A DNA stretch of 64,000 bases, from assembly GCA_033032865.1 (NCBI GenBank), contig JAWHQI010000277.1, positions 3,349,501 through 3,413,500 of the forward strand. The letters run 5' to 3'. The position numbers and the translations under genes are program-made. The notes below the pieces were generated by a model that did not search any database, had not been told where the DNA came from, and saw only the letters and a program-made list of their open reading frames with translations. This document shows positions 44,564-54,426 of the stretch, piece by piece. Source of the DNA: Dactylorhiza incarnata. Taxonomy: Eukaryota > Streptophyta > Magnoliopsida > Asparagales > Orchidaceae. Every line of letters starts with the position of its first letter. Within the stretch, counting starts at the first letter, position 1.

Positions 44564-45486
44564 GTACTATTTGATATCGGGTAGATGATTCCCGCGTCTA
44601 AAAGTTTAATAACTTCTGCCTTAACGACTTCTTTCATGTTCGGATTTAGTCGTCGTTGAGGCTGGACTGAGTTGCGGGAATTATCTTCGAGAAAGATTTT
44701 ATGAGTGCAGAAGGAAGGGTTTATACCCTTAATATCCGATATTTGCCACACAATTGCGTGGCGGTGCTTTCTTAAGACTATAGACAACTTAGAAATTTCT
44801 GAGTTGCTAAGATCGGATGAAACGATGACGGGTAGCTTAGACTCTTTTTCTAAAAATAAATATTGGAGGTGAGGGGGGAGTTGTTTTAACTCTAATACGG
44901 GTGGCTCTTCATAAGAAGTTTTAATTTTTAATTTTTCTAGAAGTAATGGTTCAGGTGGTGTGGGGTGAGAGACTTCTTCTTCAAGATAAAAGAGCTCGAC
45001 GAGCTCGGAATCACTACTTGTCGATGAGACTAACTCGGGGGATGAATCGAACTCACAACACTCTTCCAGGTAAAAACACGAATCGTCGTTTTCTAATGTA
45101 TTCCGCATCAAGGAATTTATGTCGAAAGTAATTTCATCGTCTCCAACCCGTAGGAGGAGCTTTCCGTTACTTACGTCTATAATAGCGCGGGAGGTGGCAA
45201 GGAAGGGGCGGCCGAGTATGAGGGGTACTTCGGCATCCTCTTCGATGTCAAGAATGACAAAATCCACCGGGAAGATGAATTTGTCAACCTTGACGAGCAC
45301 GTCCTCCACTATTCCTACCGAATATTTTAAAGAACGATCCGCTAATTGAATACTCATTCGAGTGGGGCTAGGATTTCCTAGACCTAGCTTTTTGAATAAT
45401 GAAAATGGCATGAGATTGATGCTTGCTCCAAGATCCGTTAAGGCGTGTTTTACTAACGAATTGCCAAATAAACACGGGATGGAAAA
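44564..45486 (-). pseudogene. Gypsy-A1 aspartic protease and connection to RT
   Basis: The minus strand reads KHALTDLGASINLMPFSLFK around 45395-45450. This contains the active-site DLGAS motif (D-S/T-G equivalent). VDFVILDIEEDAEVPLILG and RPFLATSRAIIDVSNGK follow. The frame is open until an in-frame TAG (about 45484-45486) that separates it from the gag part. Downstream is an acidic linker and the start of RT (RLNPNMKEVVKAEVIKLLDA, AGIIYPIS), after which a one-base shift occurs near 44560. Confidence 0.88.
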
Positions 45487-47292
45487 CTATCCCAGGTCAT
45501 TTGCCTTTTGAGGCAATTTGTTGAGTACAACCGCGGAGCATCCTGCGTTTAAAGAAATATGTGAAATATCTTCTAATCTTTTCTTATTGGAGATCAACTC
45601 CTTAAGATATTTCACATATTTAGGCATTTGAGAGATAGCCTCGCAGAAGGGTAGATTAATATGAATTTGCTTTAAAATGTCTAAAAACTTTTTATAATTT
45701 TTTTCGGCGCACTCGCTTTTAAACTTAGACGGATACGGAATATTAAAAGTAGAAGCGTGCGGAGCTAACGTAGCAGGCAAATTCGAAGATAAATTAAGAC
45801 TAGGAGGAGAGGAAGTTACCTTGGGTTCGTCTTGTTTGGAAACCACCTCCCTCCCGCTTCGGAGTGTAATCGCGTGCACGCTCTCCTTTGGATTTTGCTC
45901 TGTATTCCCCGGTAGTGCTCCTTGCTGACGCTCAGAAATCATCTTTGCGAGCTGGCCCACTTGATTCTCTAAATTTTTGATCGATCCGGTAAGGTTCCGG
46001 ATGTTCGTTTCATTTGTAGCAACATATTTTGCAAAGACCTCTTCAAGCGAAGAGGGCTTGTGCTGTTGCGGTGGAAAACCGGGAGGATTAAAATTTTGAG
46101 AAATCAAATTTAGAGGCGGAGTTAAGTTAAGAAGTTGATTGGGGGGGTTGATTTAGATTCATTGGACGCTGAGCATTTCCTTGGTTGCTCCACGAGAAAT
46201 TCGGATGATTCATATAACCCGCATTGTATGTGTTGTTATACGGAGCAAAGTTCGGGTTATAGGAAGGACGAGGCGGATTTCCCATGTAGTCGACCTGTTC
46301 TTCAATTATAACGTTATTAGCCCAAGGAGGAGTGGCGGAGGAAGCAGACATCTCCGCCACTTGCTTTGTTAAGCGCTCAACTTGTAAAGCCAAATTTGCG
46401 TTTGCGTCTATTTCAAAAATTTCGGCTGGCTTATTAGGCCGCGCTCGGGGCATGTTCCATTGGTACGCATTTGTGGCCATCTCTTCGAAAAGCTCTTAGC
46501 GGCGTCCGGGGTTTTGTTATTTAACGTCCCTCCGGCGGCCGCATCAATCATTTGCCTTGTTTGGAGATTTAAACCATTATAAAATATTTGCACTTGTTGC
46601 CAAGTGGCAAGTGCATGGTGAGGGCATCGACGCAAAAGCTCCTTGAAGCGCTCCCATGTGTCATAGAGAGTCGCTGAGTCGATTTGCATGAACGACGCAA
46701 TATCCGTGCGCAATTTAGCGGTCTTTGAAGGCGGGAAATATTTATTTAGAAATTTTTCCGCCATTTCGGCCCATGTAGTGATGGATCCCCTAGGTAGGGA
46801 GCTCAACCACTGCTTGGCCTTAGATCGCAAAGAAAAAGGAAAAAGACGCAATCGAATGGCTTCATCGGTGACGCCATTGATTTTAAAAGTATCACAAATT
46901 TCAAGGAAGTAAGAAATATGCGAATTTGGATCTTCGTCCGGTTGACCATCGAAGGTCACCGATTGTTGCACCATTTGTATGATGTTGGACTTGATCTCAA
47001 AATTATAGTTTGCCACCGTGGGGCAAACAATACTCGATTGTGTGCCTTCCAAATTCGGCCGCGCATAATAGGACATGGTCCGTTGCGCGGCCTCATTAGG
47101 ATTTGGCGCGTTAGGATTAGGAGGATTAAGAGGATTAAGATCAGGATCCATATTCGATGTGTTAGTGTCCCCGATCGACTCTTCGAATTCTAATTGATTA
47201 TCCTTATGACGAGAACGGCGGCCCCTAAAAAGGGTTCGCTCGATCTCTGGATTTGGCACGTTGATTACTTCTACTTCGAGGAAAATCACCAT
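45487..47292 (-). pseudogene. Gypsy-A1 gag
   Basis: The capsid part (46408-47292) includes QSVTFDGQPDEDPNSHISYF, RLRLFPFSLRSKAKQWLSSL and WAEMAEKFLNKYFPPSKTAK, the Retrotrans_gag signature. Upstream EIERTLFRGRRSRHK runs in the same frame from sequence that is now joined to the LTR. The original start may be lost; the ATG at 47151 (MDPDLNPLN) is a fallback. A shift near 46485 leads to MATNAYQWNMPRARPNKPAE. Another, in a G/C run near 46140-46147, leads to VATNETNIRNLTGSIKNLEN and HAITLRSGREVV (45487-46107). No zinc knuckle is present. Confidence 0.88.
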
Positions 47293-48500
47293 TATCTTAT
47301 CGAACGATTTCTTAGGGTTGTTTTACTTAACTAAAAAAAAGACAAATTGCAAGCTAAATGAAAAGATTAAACATTGCATGAAAGGAAAAAAAATTAACAT
47401 TGCATAAAAGAGAAATTACTAAGGAGAGAAAAATTAACATTGCATGAAAAAGAAATTACTAAGGAGAAAGAGAACATGAAAGAGAGCAAACTTAATTTTA
47501 TTGAAAACCAAAACTATTACAAGCTTAAAAAGAGATTACAAAGCTAGGAAATTAAGGTTACAAGCTTTAATTAACTAGTGCATGAAAGAAATAAAAACTA
47601 GTACATTACATGAAAAAGAGAACATGAAAGCTTAAGGAAAAACATGAACATGAACATGAAAAACTCACTAACAGCTCTAGCAGCACCTCCCCATCTCCAA
47701 AATTCTGAACCCTGGACTCAAGGAGAGCCTCTGAATTTATAGCAAAAAATTTCAAGTTACATGCCCTCGGACACGGGCGTGACCTAGGGCGTGTAAACAT
47801 TACTGACATCGGATCCGACAGTGGCGTGGACTTTGCATGACGGCGGGAAACATTCGGACATTACATGCCCGTGTAACATGGGTCACGGGCGTGACTTTGG
47901 ACGGCTTCATTAAATGCAACATGGGCTGGCTTGCGGCTCGGCGGCGTGCAGGGATCGCGCGGGAAAGTCACGGGCGTGACATTTCGGGTCACGGGCGTGT
48001 ACCTGGGCGGCTTCAATTAATGCAGCGTGGGCTTGAATTCGGCGCGGCAGGGAGCAGGGATCACGCGGGAAGTCACGGGCGTGACACTTTGGTCACGGGC
48101 GTGACTTGGGTCAACTCCTCGACAGCATCTCCACGTCTCGACGGCAGCCCGCTGGGAAGATTCGATGTTTACATGCCCTTGGTCAAGGGCGTGACTTTGG
48201 GTCACGGGCGTGACCTGGGGCGTGATTTGCGGTGCGGCGGTGGATTCGTCGAACTCAGCTCGGTTTTCGTCAAACGTAGATCTTTAGGTTACACGCCCTT
48301 GGTCACGGCCGTGACTGAGGGCGTGTACTATGGAATTTGTCCCAAAACACCAGAAAATCTGCAAAACAAAAGTAAAACTACATTTAGAATAGAAATTATT
48401 AAAGAAGTGATTTTAAACTAAAATATAAATAATATTTATAATTTTAAATTTAAACTAAACTAAATACTATAATTAAAATACGCATAAATACTACTCATTA
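47255..48500 (-). repeat. Gypsy-A1 5' LTR, lacking its gag-proximal 135 bp
   Basis: Matches the 3' LTR from 39235 to 40448 with modest divergence. The left edge joins gag at GGCACGTTGATTACTT, a short word also present in the 3' LTR at 39234. The outer end reads CTCATTA where the other LTR has CTCATCA. Confidence 0.9.
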
Positions 48501-48505
48501 GTTAT

Positions 48506-50651
48506 CAACTGGATGCCCCCTCAGTCCCATCAACATGAAGACTCCTCGTGAGTTGATGTTTAAGGAGAAGCCAAGCGTGGAACACTTTCATGTGTTTGGT
48601 TCTACCTGCTACGTGCATGTTCCGGATGCCCTTCGAACGAAGCTAGATGCAAAGACAAGGAAACTAGTCTTCGTCGGTTATGATGATCGGAAGAAAGGGT
48701 GGAGATGCATGGATCCCGAGACACGGAGATATGTGGTCTCTAGGGATGTGGTATTTGATGAGCTGACGTCATACCAAGGTAGCGCTTCGGTAGAGTTACA
48801 AGGAAGCATGGTAGATGGTGGACCAGAGAAAGCTGCAAGGGAAGTTCTGGTGGAGTTGCATGTTTCTCCAGGTACTCCAAGTATTTCTAGCTCTGAGACA
48901 GGTGCTTCAGGTTCTGGAAGCAGGGGGAGCGATGCTTCATATTTACCTGAAAGGAGAGCTAGTCTAGAAGCTGCAGTTGAAGAGGTGGTTCAGAGTCAAG
49001 CTCTGATGAGGTCCAAGAGGACCATTATTCCACTAGATCGGTATACGGGTGGAAACATGGTGAGCTTTATCTCATGTTTCTTCGCAGGTCCCCTGGATGA
49101 GAGAGAGCCATCTTGTTATGAAAATGTCGTTGGAGTGAAGGAGTGGGAAGGAGCCATGGATGAAGAGATGGCTGCCCTCAGGGAGAATGAGACTTGGGAC
49201 TTGGTGCCTAATGTTGAGGGTGTTACTCCGGTGACTTGCAAGTGGGTTTTCAAACTGAAGAAGAAGGCTGATGGAAGTAATGAGCGGTACAAGGCTCGCC
49301 TTGTAGCTCGAGGTTTCTCTCAGAAGTATGGGGAGGATTATGAAGAGACGTTTAGTCCCATTGCCAAGATGACTTCGGTCCGGGTGGTGATCGCATTGGC
49401 AGCTTGCCATGGGTGGAAGATTTGGCAACTCGACGTGAAGAATGCCTTCTTATACAACGAGATTGACAAGGATATCTTCAGGGATCAGCCACCTGATTAT
49501 GTATCTGAACAGCACCCAAGATATGTTTGCAAGCTCAAGAAGGCTCTTTACGGCTTGAAGCAAGCGCCTCGGGCGTGGTACGGGAAGATCGCAGAATACC
49601 TCCAGTTTTCCGGATATTTTGCTTATGATTTAGATTCAAGCTTATTCATAAAGAAGACGGGGGAGCTTCACGTCTTGGTGCTGCTGTACGTTGACAATAT
49701 GATCGTCACGGGGAATTCGAAAATGGAGGTAGCTAGGCTTCGTGCTGAGCTAGCTATCAGATTCGAGATGAAGGATATGGGTAAGCTCCACCATTTCCTT
49801 GGGCTCGAAGTGGAGAGGAAAGAGAGCGGTGGGCTTGTTTCCCAAAAAGGCTATGCAGATCGAACCGTGAAAAGGTTCGGCATGGAAGGGGGAAGAGCAG
49901 CTCTACTCCACTGGAGGTTGGAGTTCATCTTCGACGAGATGAAAGGAAGGTTCTTACTGATCCTTTGGTGTTCCGGGCTTTGGTTGGAAGTCTGATATAC
50001 TTGACGATCACGTGGCCAGATATTGCTTATGCAATTGGCAGGGTGAGTCGGTTCATGGCAGAGCCTCGGAAGACTCATCTTGTGGTGGTTAGGAGTATCT
50101 TGAAGTATGTCAAATCCACCTCGGATTTGGGTCTCTTCTACAGGAGAGATTCGGGTTTTTGCTTGCACGGGTACATGGATGCTGATTATGGAGGAGATTC
50201 GGATGATCGGAGATCGATGTATGAATGTGTCTTTATGACAGGCTTTACAGCCACATCATGGTGCAGCAAGAAGCAGGATTATGTGTCTGTCTCTACCACA
50301 GAAGCGGAGTACAAAGCTTCGGCTTTGGCGGCTCAGGAAGCCATCTGGTTTAGGAGGCTTGTGGAGGACATTCATAGGGAGGTGCGAGGTCCTGCTCTGC
50401 TATGCAGTGACAATGAGAGTGCTCTCAAACTGGTGAACAATCTAGTTTGTCACGCGCATAGGAAGCACATAGAGATTTATCACCATTTCATTCGTGAGAA
50501 AGTGTTGGAGGGATCTCTGACTGTGGAGCATGTGCAGAGCAAGGATAATGTTGCTGACATATTTACTAAGCCGCTGTCGAAGGGACCATTTGGTCGATTG
50601 CGGAGTTTGCTTGGGCTGACTTCCACTTCCCACTTCAAGGGGGAGTGTTAA
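48506..50651 (+). pseudogene. Copia-T1 C-terminal integrase, reverse transcriptase and RNase H
   Basis: After the TSD the integrase resumes: NMKTPRELMFKEKPSVEHFH and VFGSTCYVHVPD, with a shift near 48525. RT follows with NETWDLVPNVEGVTPVTCKW, RYKARLVARGFSQKYGEDYE, QLDVKNAFLYNEID, LYGLKQAPRAWY and the box LLYVDNMIVTG. The second catalytic aspartate of YVDD is asparagine here. A shift near 49900 (after RFGMEGGRA) moves to the frame of 49965-50651. That frame has SLIYLTITWPDIAYAIGRVS and RNase H motifs YMDADYGGDSDDR, TTEAEYKA, CDNESALKL, KHIEIYHHFIREKV and ADIFTKPLS. The stop is at 50649-50651, overlapping the LTR edge. Confidence 0.9.
50636..50645 (+). other. Polypurine tract of Copia-T1
   Basis: AAGGGGGAG directly before the 3' LTR, the usual plus-strand primer of LTR elements. 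Confidence 0.85.
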
Positions 50652-51856
50652 ATTTTTGAAGTGGAAGTGGAAAAAGGTGCTGGGCGGTCTGCAAATTAGA
50701 GACCGCAGAGACCACGCGGTTTGCGCTGGTTTTCTGGCCGGTTGTGTCTCAGGCGATTGTTCTAGGCGGTATGATCTGGGAGACCGCAAAGTGTCCGGGC
50801 GGCTTGCGCGGGTTGTTCTGGCGACTTGTTCAAGTCGGCCAGATGTTCAAGTAGGTCTGCCTTCTTGCAGTGACCGGGCGGTCTGACGTATTATTCTAGT
50901 CGGTTTGGGTTACTGAAGAAGTTCTTTGCTTATGCAATAAGACCGGGCGGTCTGTTTTGATGACCGTGGTAACTGGGCGGTTTGTGTATAACTGTATGGT
51001 TCAATAAGGGAGCTGTTAGCCTTGCTGAGTTCAGGCGATCTGTCTTGTGAGACCGCTCGCGATCTGATGGGTGGTTATTGTATCCCGGTTTGTGCGGTGA
51101 CGACATCCGTCTTCTCGCCTATAAATAGGGGTGCAGGGCCAGGCATTCAGGAGGAACAAAAGAACTGTAAGAACCAAAGTTGGCTTGATTGTGCCGGTCT
51201 CATTCTGAGGTCACGCAGTTTGAGTTTTTTCCTGGCCGGTTTGTTTGTTCGCAGGTTAGCGACTAGCAGCTCGCGGTCAGCTTTTTTCTTTTCTTCCAGC
51301 TTTGAATAAACCAGTCCAGGCGGACTGTGTTTAGGTGTTCTTGGACTGTGCAACGAACTTAATTGATTAGGCGGTCTTAAGTGGCTAGGTGATCTTGAGT
51401 TGTGGTCTGCAGCAGGAAGCAGTTTCTTTGTCAAGTGTTCGCGGGTTCTTCTGTGATCTTAAGACTGTGCGGTCTGGGCGATCAAGGAGTGCGAACTGAT
51501 TGTCTTTCAGCAGTTCAATAAGCAGCAGGTCGAGTGGTCTGTGGTTGCGGGCTGACAGGTGCGGTCTGCTCTATTCGCGTGGTCTTAGGTGTTAACCGCA
51601 CGGCTTGTCTGTTCGCGCGGTCTGGCGATCTCAAGTTGTCAAGTCGCTAGCAGCTTGTGATCCTTTGTGTTTTGTGCTTCTCTCCTCCGCGATTCTTATG
51701 AATCATGTCTCGCCGTGTATACCTCGAATTGTAAAGAAATAGTTAATACCAAAGCACTATTCGGTCTTCCCATTATCACTGTGTTGTTACACTTGTGCAA
51801 AGTTTGTGAAGTGTTCTGCATTTTAACTTCATCTCCGACCCTCAAATTTTTTAACA
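50646..51856 (+). repeat. Copia-T1 3' LTR
   Basis: 1,211 bp, TG..CA ends, TATAAATA at 51120-51127. It is slightly diverged from the 5' LTR by scattered substitutions, so the insertion is not brand new. Confidence 0.9.
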
Positions 51857-51861
51857 GGTAC

Positions 51862-53309
51862 TCCCCTCTTCTACCACCTGGTAGGGATGCACCACAGTGC
51901 CTGAGTCTTTTGATAAGGAGACTCTTAGAACCACTGATCTTTTGACAATGAGATTATGAACCACCAGATCTTTTGATTAGGAGATCTTGAACCACCAGAT
52001 CTTTTGATAAGGAGATCTTGAACCACTGAATCATTTGAAGAGGGATTAATAAAACTCTTTTACAGAATGAGAAAGAAGGAGAAGAAAGAAAGTTGTAGGA
52101 ATTCTGTTCTCAGAATTTTTGAGAGGACTATATGAAGAACAACCTATTATGTTCCATAAGATCTGCTCTTGATTAGCCTCTGCTTTAGATAGTGATGAAT
52201 TGTAGGTGCTTTGTATGTCAGATCCTTTGTGCTTCTGCTGATTGAGATCTGCCTGCTAAGAGATTGTGATGAAGAGCAGCTTTCAGATCCTCTGTTCTAT
52301 TAGATAAATAACATCAGAGCTTTTCTTTTCTTTTCTCTTTTCTGTATTAGGGTTCCTAAGAGAGAGGAAGAGGAAGCCCTAGCAAGAAGAAGAACAGCAG
52401 ATTATGATTAATGTTGTGTCTGTTTCTGTCTTCTCTTATCCTTTTATTCTCTCTATTTGATTTCAAATATCTTCCCCATTCTGGTATGCCCTGAAAAGGT
52501 AATCTGCTAATGACATTCTCTTTCTTTCCTCTTTAATTCTCGGCCCGTCCACCTACAAGGTATATGGTTCCAAGAAACCTTTTGAGTCCTTATTTAATGC
52601 GCCTTTCTATTTCAAGCAATTATAAAGCCGTTGGGGAACGGTCTTGAAAGATGTGGGCCATGAAAGAAGGATCAGAGAGACAGCTGAAAAGATATACTTT
52701 TATAGACTGTATTCGACGTAGAGTCGAATTCATTTCTTCTCTTATTGACGTAACTTCGAGTTCGTGTAGAAGCAGCTTCGATTTCATCTCTGCTCTGATT
52801 GAACTCTGTTAGTCGACATTACGTCGACATCTTATCGACGTGTCCGTCGAGTTGATCTGACTGTCTCTGAACTTCATCTTCTGCGTTGAGATGAAGTCGA
52901 CGTTGCGTCGACTTTAGATGACTTCGACAGATAACATCTTCTGCGTTGAGTTGAAGTAGAAGCTGCGTCGACTTCACTAGTTACTCCGACAAGTCCCTGA
53001 CCTCTACGTTGATATCTATTCGACGTAACGTCGACTTGAGTCACTTCGACAGAAGGGTTGAATCACTTGGACTTCTAGTTAGAGCAGCGTCGATATGTAC
53101 TCGATGTTGCGTCGAATTCTATTCGACGCAAATATTAACTTAGCCCAATTTTGCTTCCCTTGATTTGGTCCTGACACCCTATGTTGAGTTTGACATCCTA
53201 AGACATCTAATGACCAGATTACCCTCACTATACAATGGGTAATTCAATCCTAGTAGATGAAATCACTTTCTTATAATTTGTTAAGTTAAATCAAGGGTTT
53301 TTCCCAACA
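51862..53309 (-). repeat. Copia-S2 5' LTR, distal part
   Basis: The LTR resumes at TCCCCTCTTCTACCACCTGG after the duplicated GGTAC (51857-51861) and ends GGGTTTTTCCCAACA. It is collinear with 27221-28666. The TCGACG/CGTCGA cluster lies at about 52705-53130. Confidence 0.85.
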
Positions 53310-53600
53310 ATAATTCTGGTTCATTCATTGTTTGTGGTTCTGGAACCTCTTCAAGTTCTATCATGGTAATCTTTCTAGATATAAATTCCATCTCTAGAAT
53401 GATACCAGTCCTCGCGACAAACACTTTATCATTTGAGTGATTATAGAAATAGTACCATTTAGTTTCTTTAGGATACCCCACTAGATAACCAGATTTGGCA
53501 TCAAGTTTGTCAGGCATTTGACATCTCACGTATGCATCACAACCCAAAATCTTAATAAAATACATACTAGGAATGCTTCCTAGTCCATATCTCATATTAC
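53310..53600 (-). pseudogene. Copia-X: integrase-RT connecting region
   Basis: The minus strand reads ILGCDAYVRCQMPDKLDAKS, then YLVGYPKETKWYYFYNHSND and KVFVARTGIILEMEFISRK. This is the conserved region after the integrase core in plant Copia polyproteins. Upstream (beyond 53600) the integrase core is absent and unrelated AT-rich DNA begins. Downstream the Copia-S2 LTR interrupts. Together with 26167-26965 it shows that Copia-S2 sits inside an older, minus-strand Copia copy. Confidence 0.8.
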
Positions 53601-54426
53601 ATAAATGAAGTCAAAAGAAAGGGGGGTATATCACATAAAAAATAAAAAATTCTCATTAAGACGTCGAGAAACAAGTACAAGGCATTAAAATGAAACAAAA
53701 TGTTCTAATGAGCTATCGAACGGCGAGTACAAAAGTGTATGAACATACAAAAGAAGCACTAGCTCAATATCGTTTCCACTCACGGCGTACTGGGATGCGA
53801 CCTCGCCGACGTGGGTGAGGAGGATGGCGAGCACTCTAGGTAATGTTCCTGGCGGCATGGAAGTGGTCTTGAGATTGGCGAAGGTGCTCCTCGCCTAGTC
53901 AAAGGTGTTCATCTAGCCTAGAGGCCCCGCCCACAGTTCCCGCCACGGTGCAGCTCATCCTCAGTGTTGTTCTGGAAAGTATTCTCCACTGCATCAATGC
54001 GAGGCAGCATTTCAGCGAGTTCCTTCCTGATCTCCGCAGGTTGCGCAGCAGTCAAAAGAGAGTCATGGACCGCGAGTACAGCTAGCAGGCGGGTCCTGAA
54101 CTAGGGGAACTCAAGTTGCGGACTCTCCAGTAATTCCCAAAAGGGAGTCTTCATTCGAGGAGAGGGTGACTCTGGCAGTGACTTCAACAAGGATAGCTCC
54201 TGTGAGTCGGACGAATACGCACCTAGCAAAAGCCAACAGAGTCATCAAAGAGCCTACCCAAGAGCTTAGAACGTGGATAGTTGTTACCTATGGAAGCTGC
54301 TCTTCCTTCTTGTTTGCGATACGGATCCAACAGAAGGTTCTTTGCACTTTAAGATCGAGAGGCCTTTCTGGGTAGTCTGGGCGGGATCTTCATTAGCGAC
54401 TTCCCGCCAGTATTACGTCTGGTCGC
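53601..54426. other. Stretch without recognised gene
   Basis: The first 200 bp are AT-rich; from about 53770 the base composition turns GC-rich. No domain, RNA gene or repeat end is recognised. It may be the left continuation of the element that supplied the 2.04-kb duplicated block. Confidence 0.4.

Larger units (their letters stand above)
39100..48500 (-). mobile_element. Gypsy-A1: 9.4-kb Ty3/Gypsy retrotransposon (Athila/Tat-like)
   Basis: The element is flanked by GTTAT (39095-39099, 48501-48505) inside Copia-T1 integrase. The 3' LTR is 39100-40448 (TGAT..ATCA). The 5' LTR (47255-48500) lacks about 135 bp next to gag. On the minus strand gag, protease, RT, RNase H and integrase occur in Gypsy order. 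There is no chromodomain. GARPFLATSRAII-like protease wording, AITLRSG in gag and 1.35-kb LTRs suggest the Athila/Tat group. At least five stops or shifts disable it. The primer binding site is lost with the 5' LTR deletion. Confidence 0.92.
35862..51856 (+). mobile_element. Copia-T1: Copia retrotransposon with complete domain order, interrupted by a Gypsy element
   Basis: LTRs of 1,212 bp (35862-37073) and 1,211 bp (50646-51856) both begin TGTTAAATTTTTGAAGTGG and end TTTAACA. The TSD is GGTAC (35857-35861, 51857-51861). A primer binding site follows the 5' LTR at once, and a PPT (AAGGGGGAG) precedes the 3' LTR. Gag, protease, integrase, RT and RNase H occur in Copia order. A 9.4-kb Gypsy element splits the integrase. 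Without it Copia-T1 is about 6.6 kb. Reading frames are broken by shifts and stops, so it is inactive. Confidence 0.92.
26966..53309 (-). mobile_element. Copia-S2: SIRE-like element with an extra ORF in place of pol
   Basis: The 3' LTR (26966-28666) and 5' LTR (35612-35861 plus 51862-53309) are each about 1.70 kb. Between them are an extra ORF (28902-30593) and gag (31331-32628, duplicated at 34215-35512). Primer binding sites are TGGTATCAGAG on the minus strand near 32715-32725 and 35599-35609. No protease, integrase, RT or RNase H motif is seen, so the element is non-autonomous. Copia-T1 is inserted in its 5' LTR. The flanks (CTCTA and ATAAT) do not match and Copia-X lacks sequence at the junction, so insertion came with, or was followed by, a deletion. 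Confidence 0.8.

Noticed and set aside
47837..48421. 194-codon plus-strand frame rich in G, R and T
   Set aside because: Lies entirely in the Gypsy-A1 5' LTR, on the antisense strand, and reflects the repeated GTCACGGGCGTGAC words.
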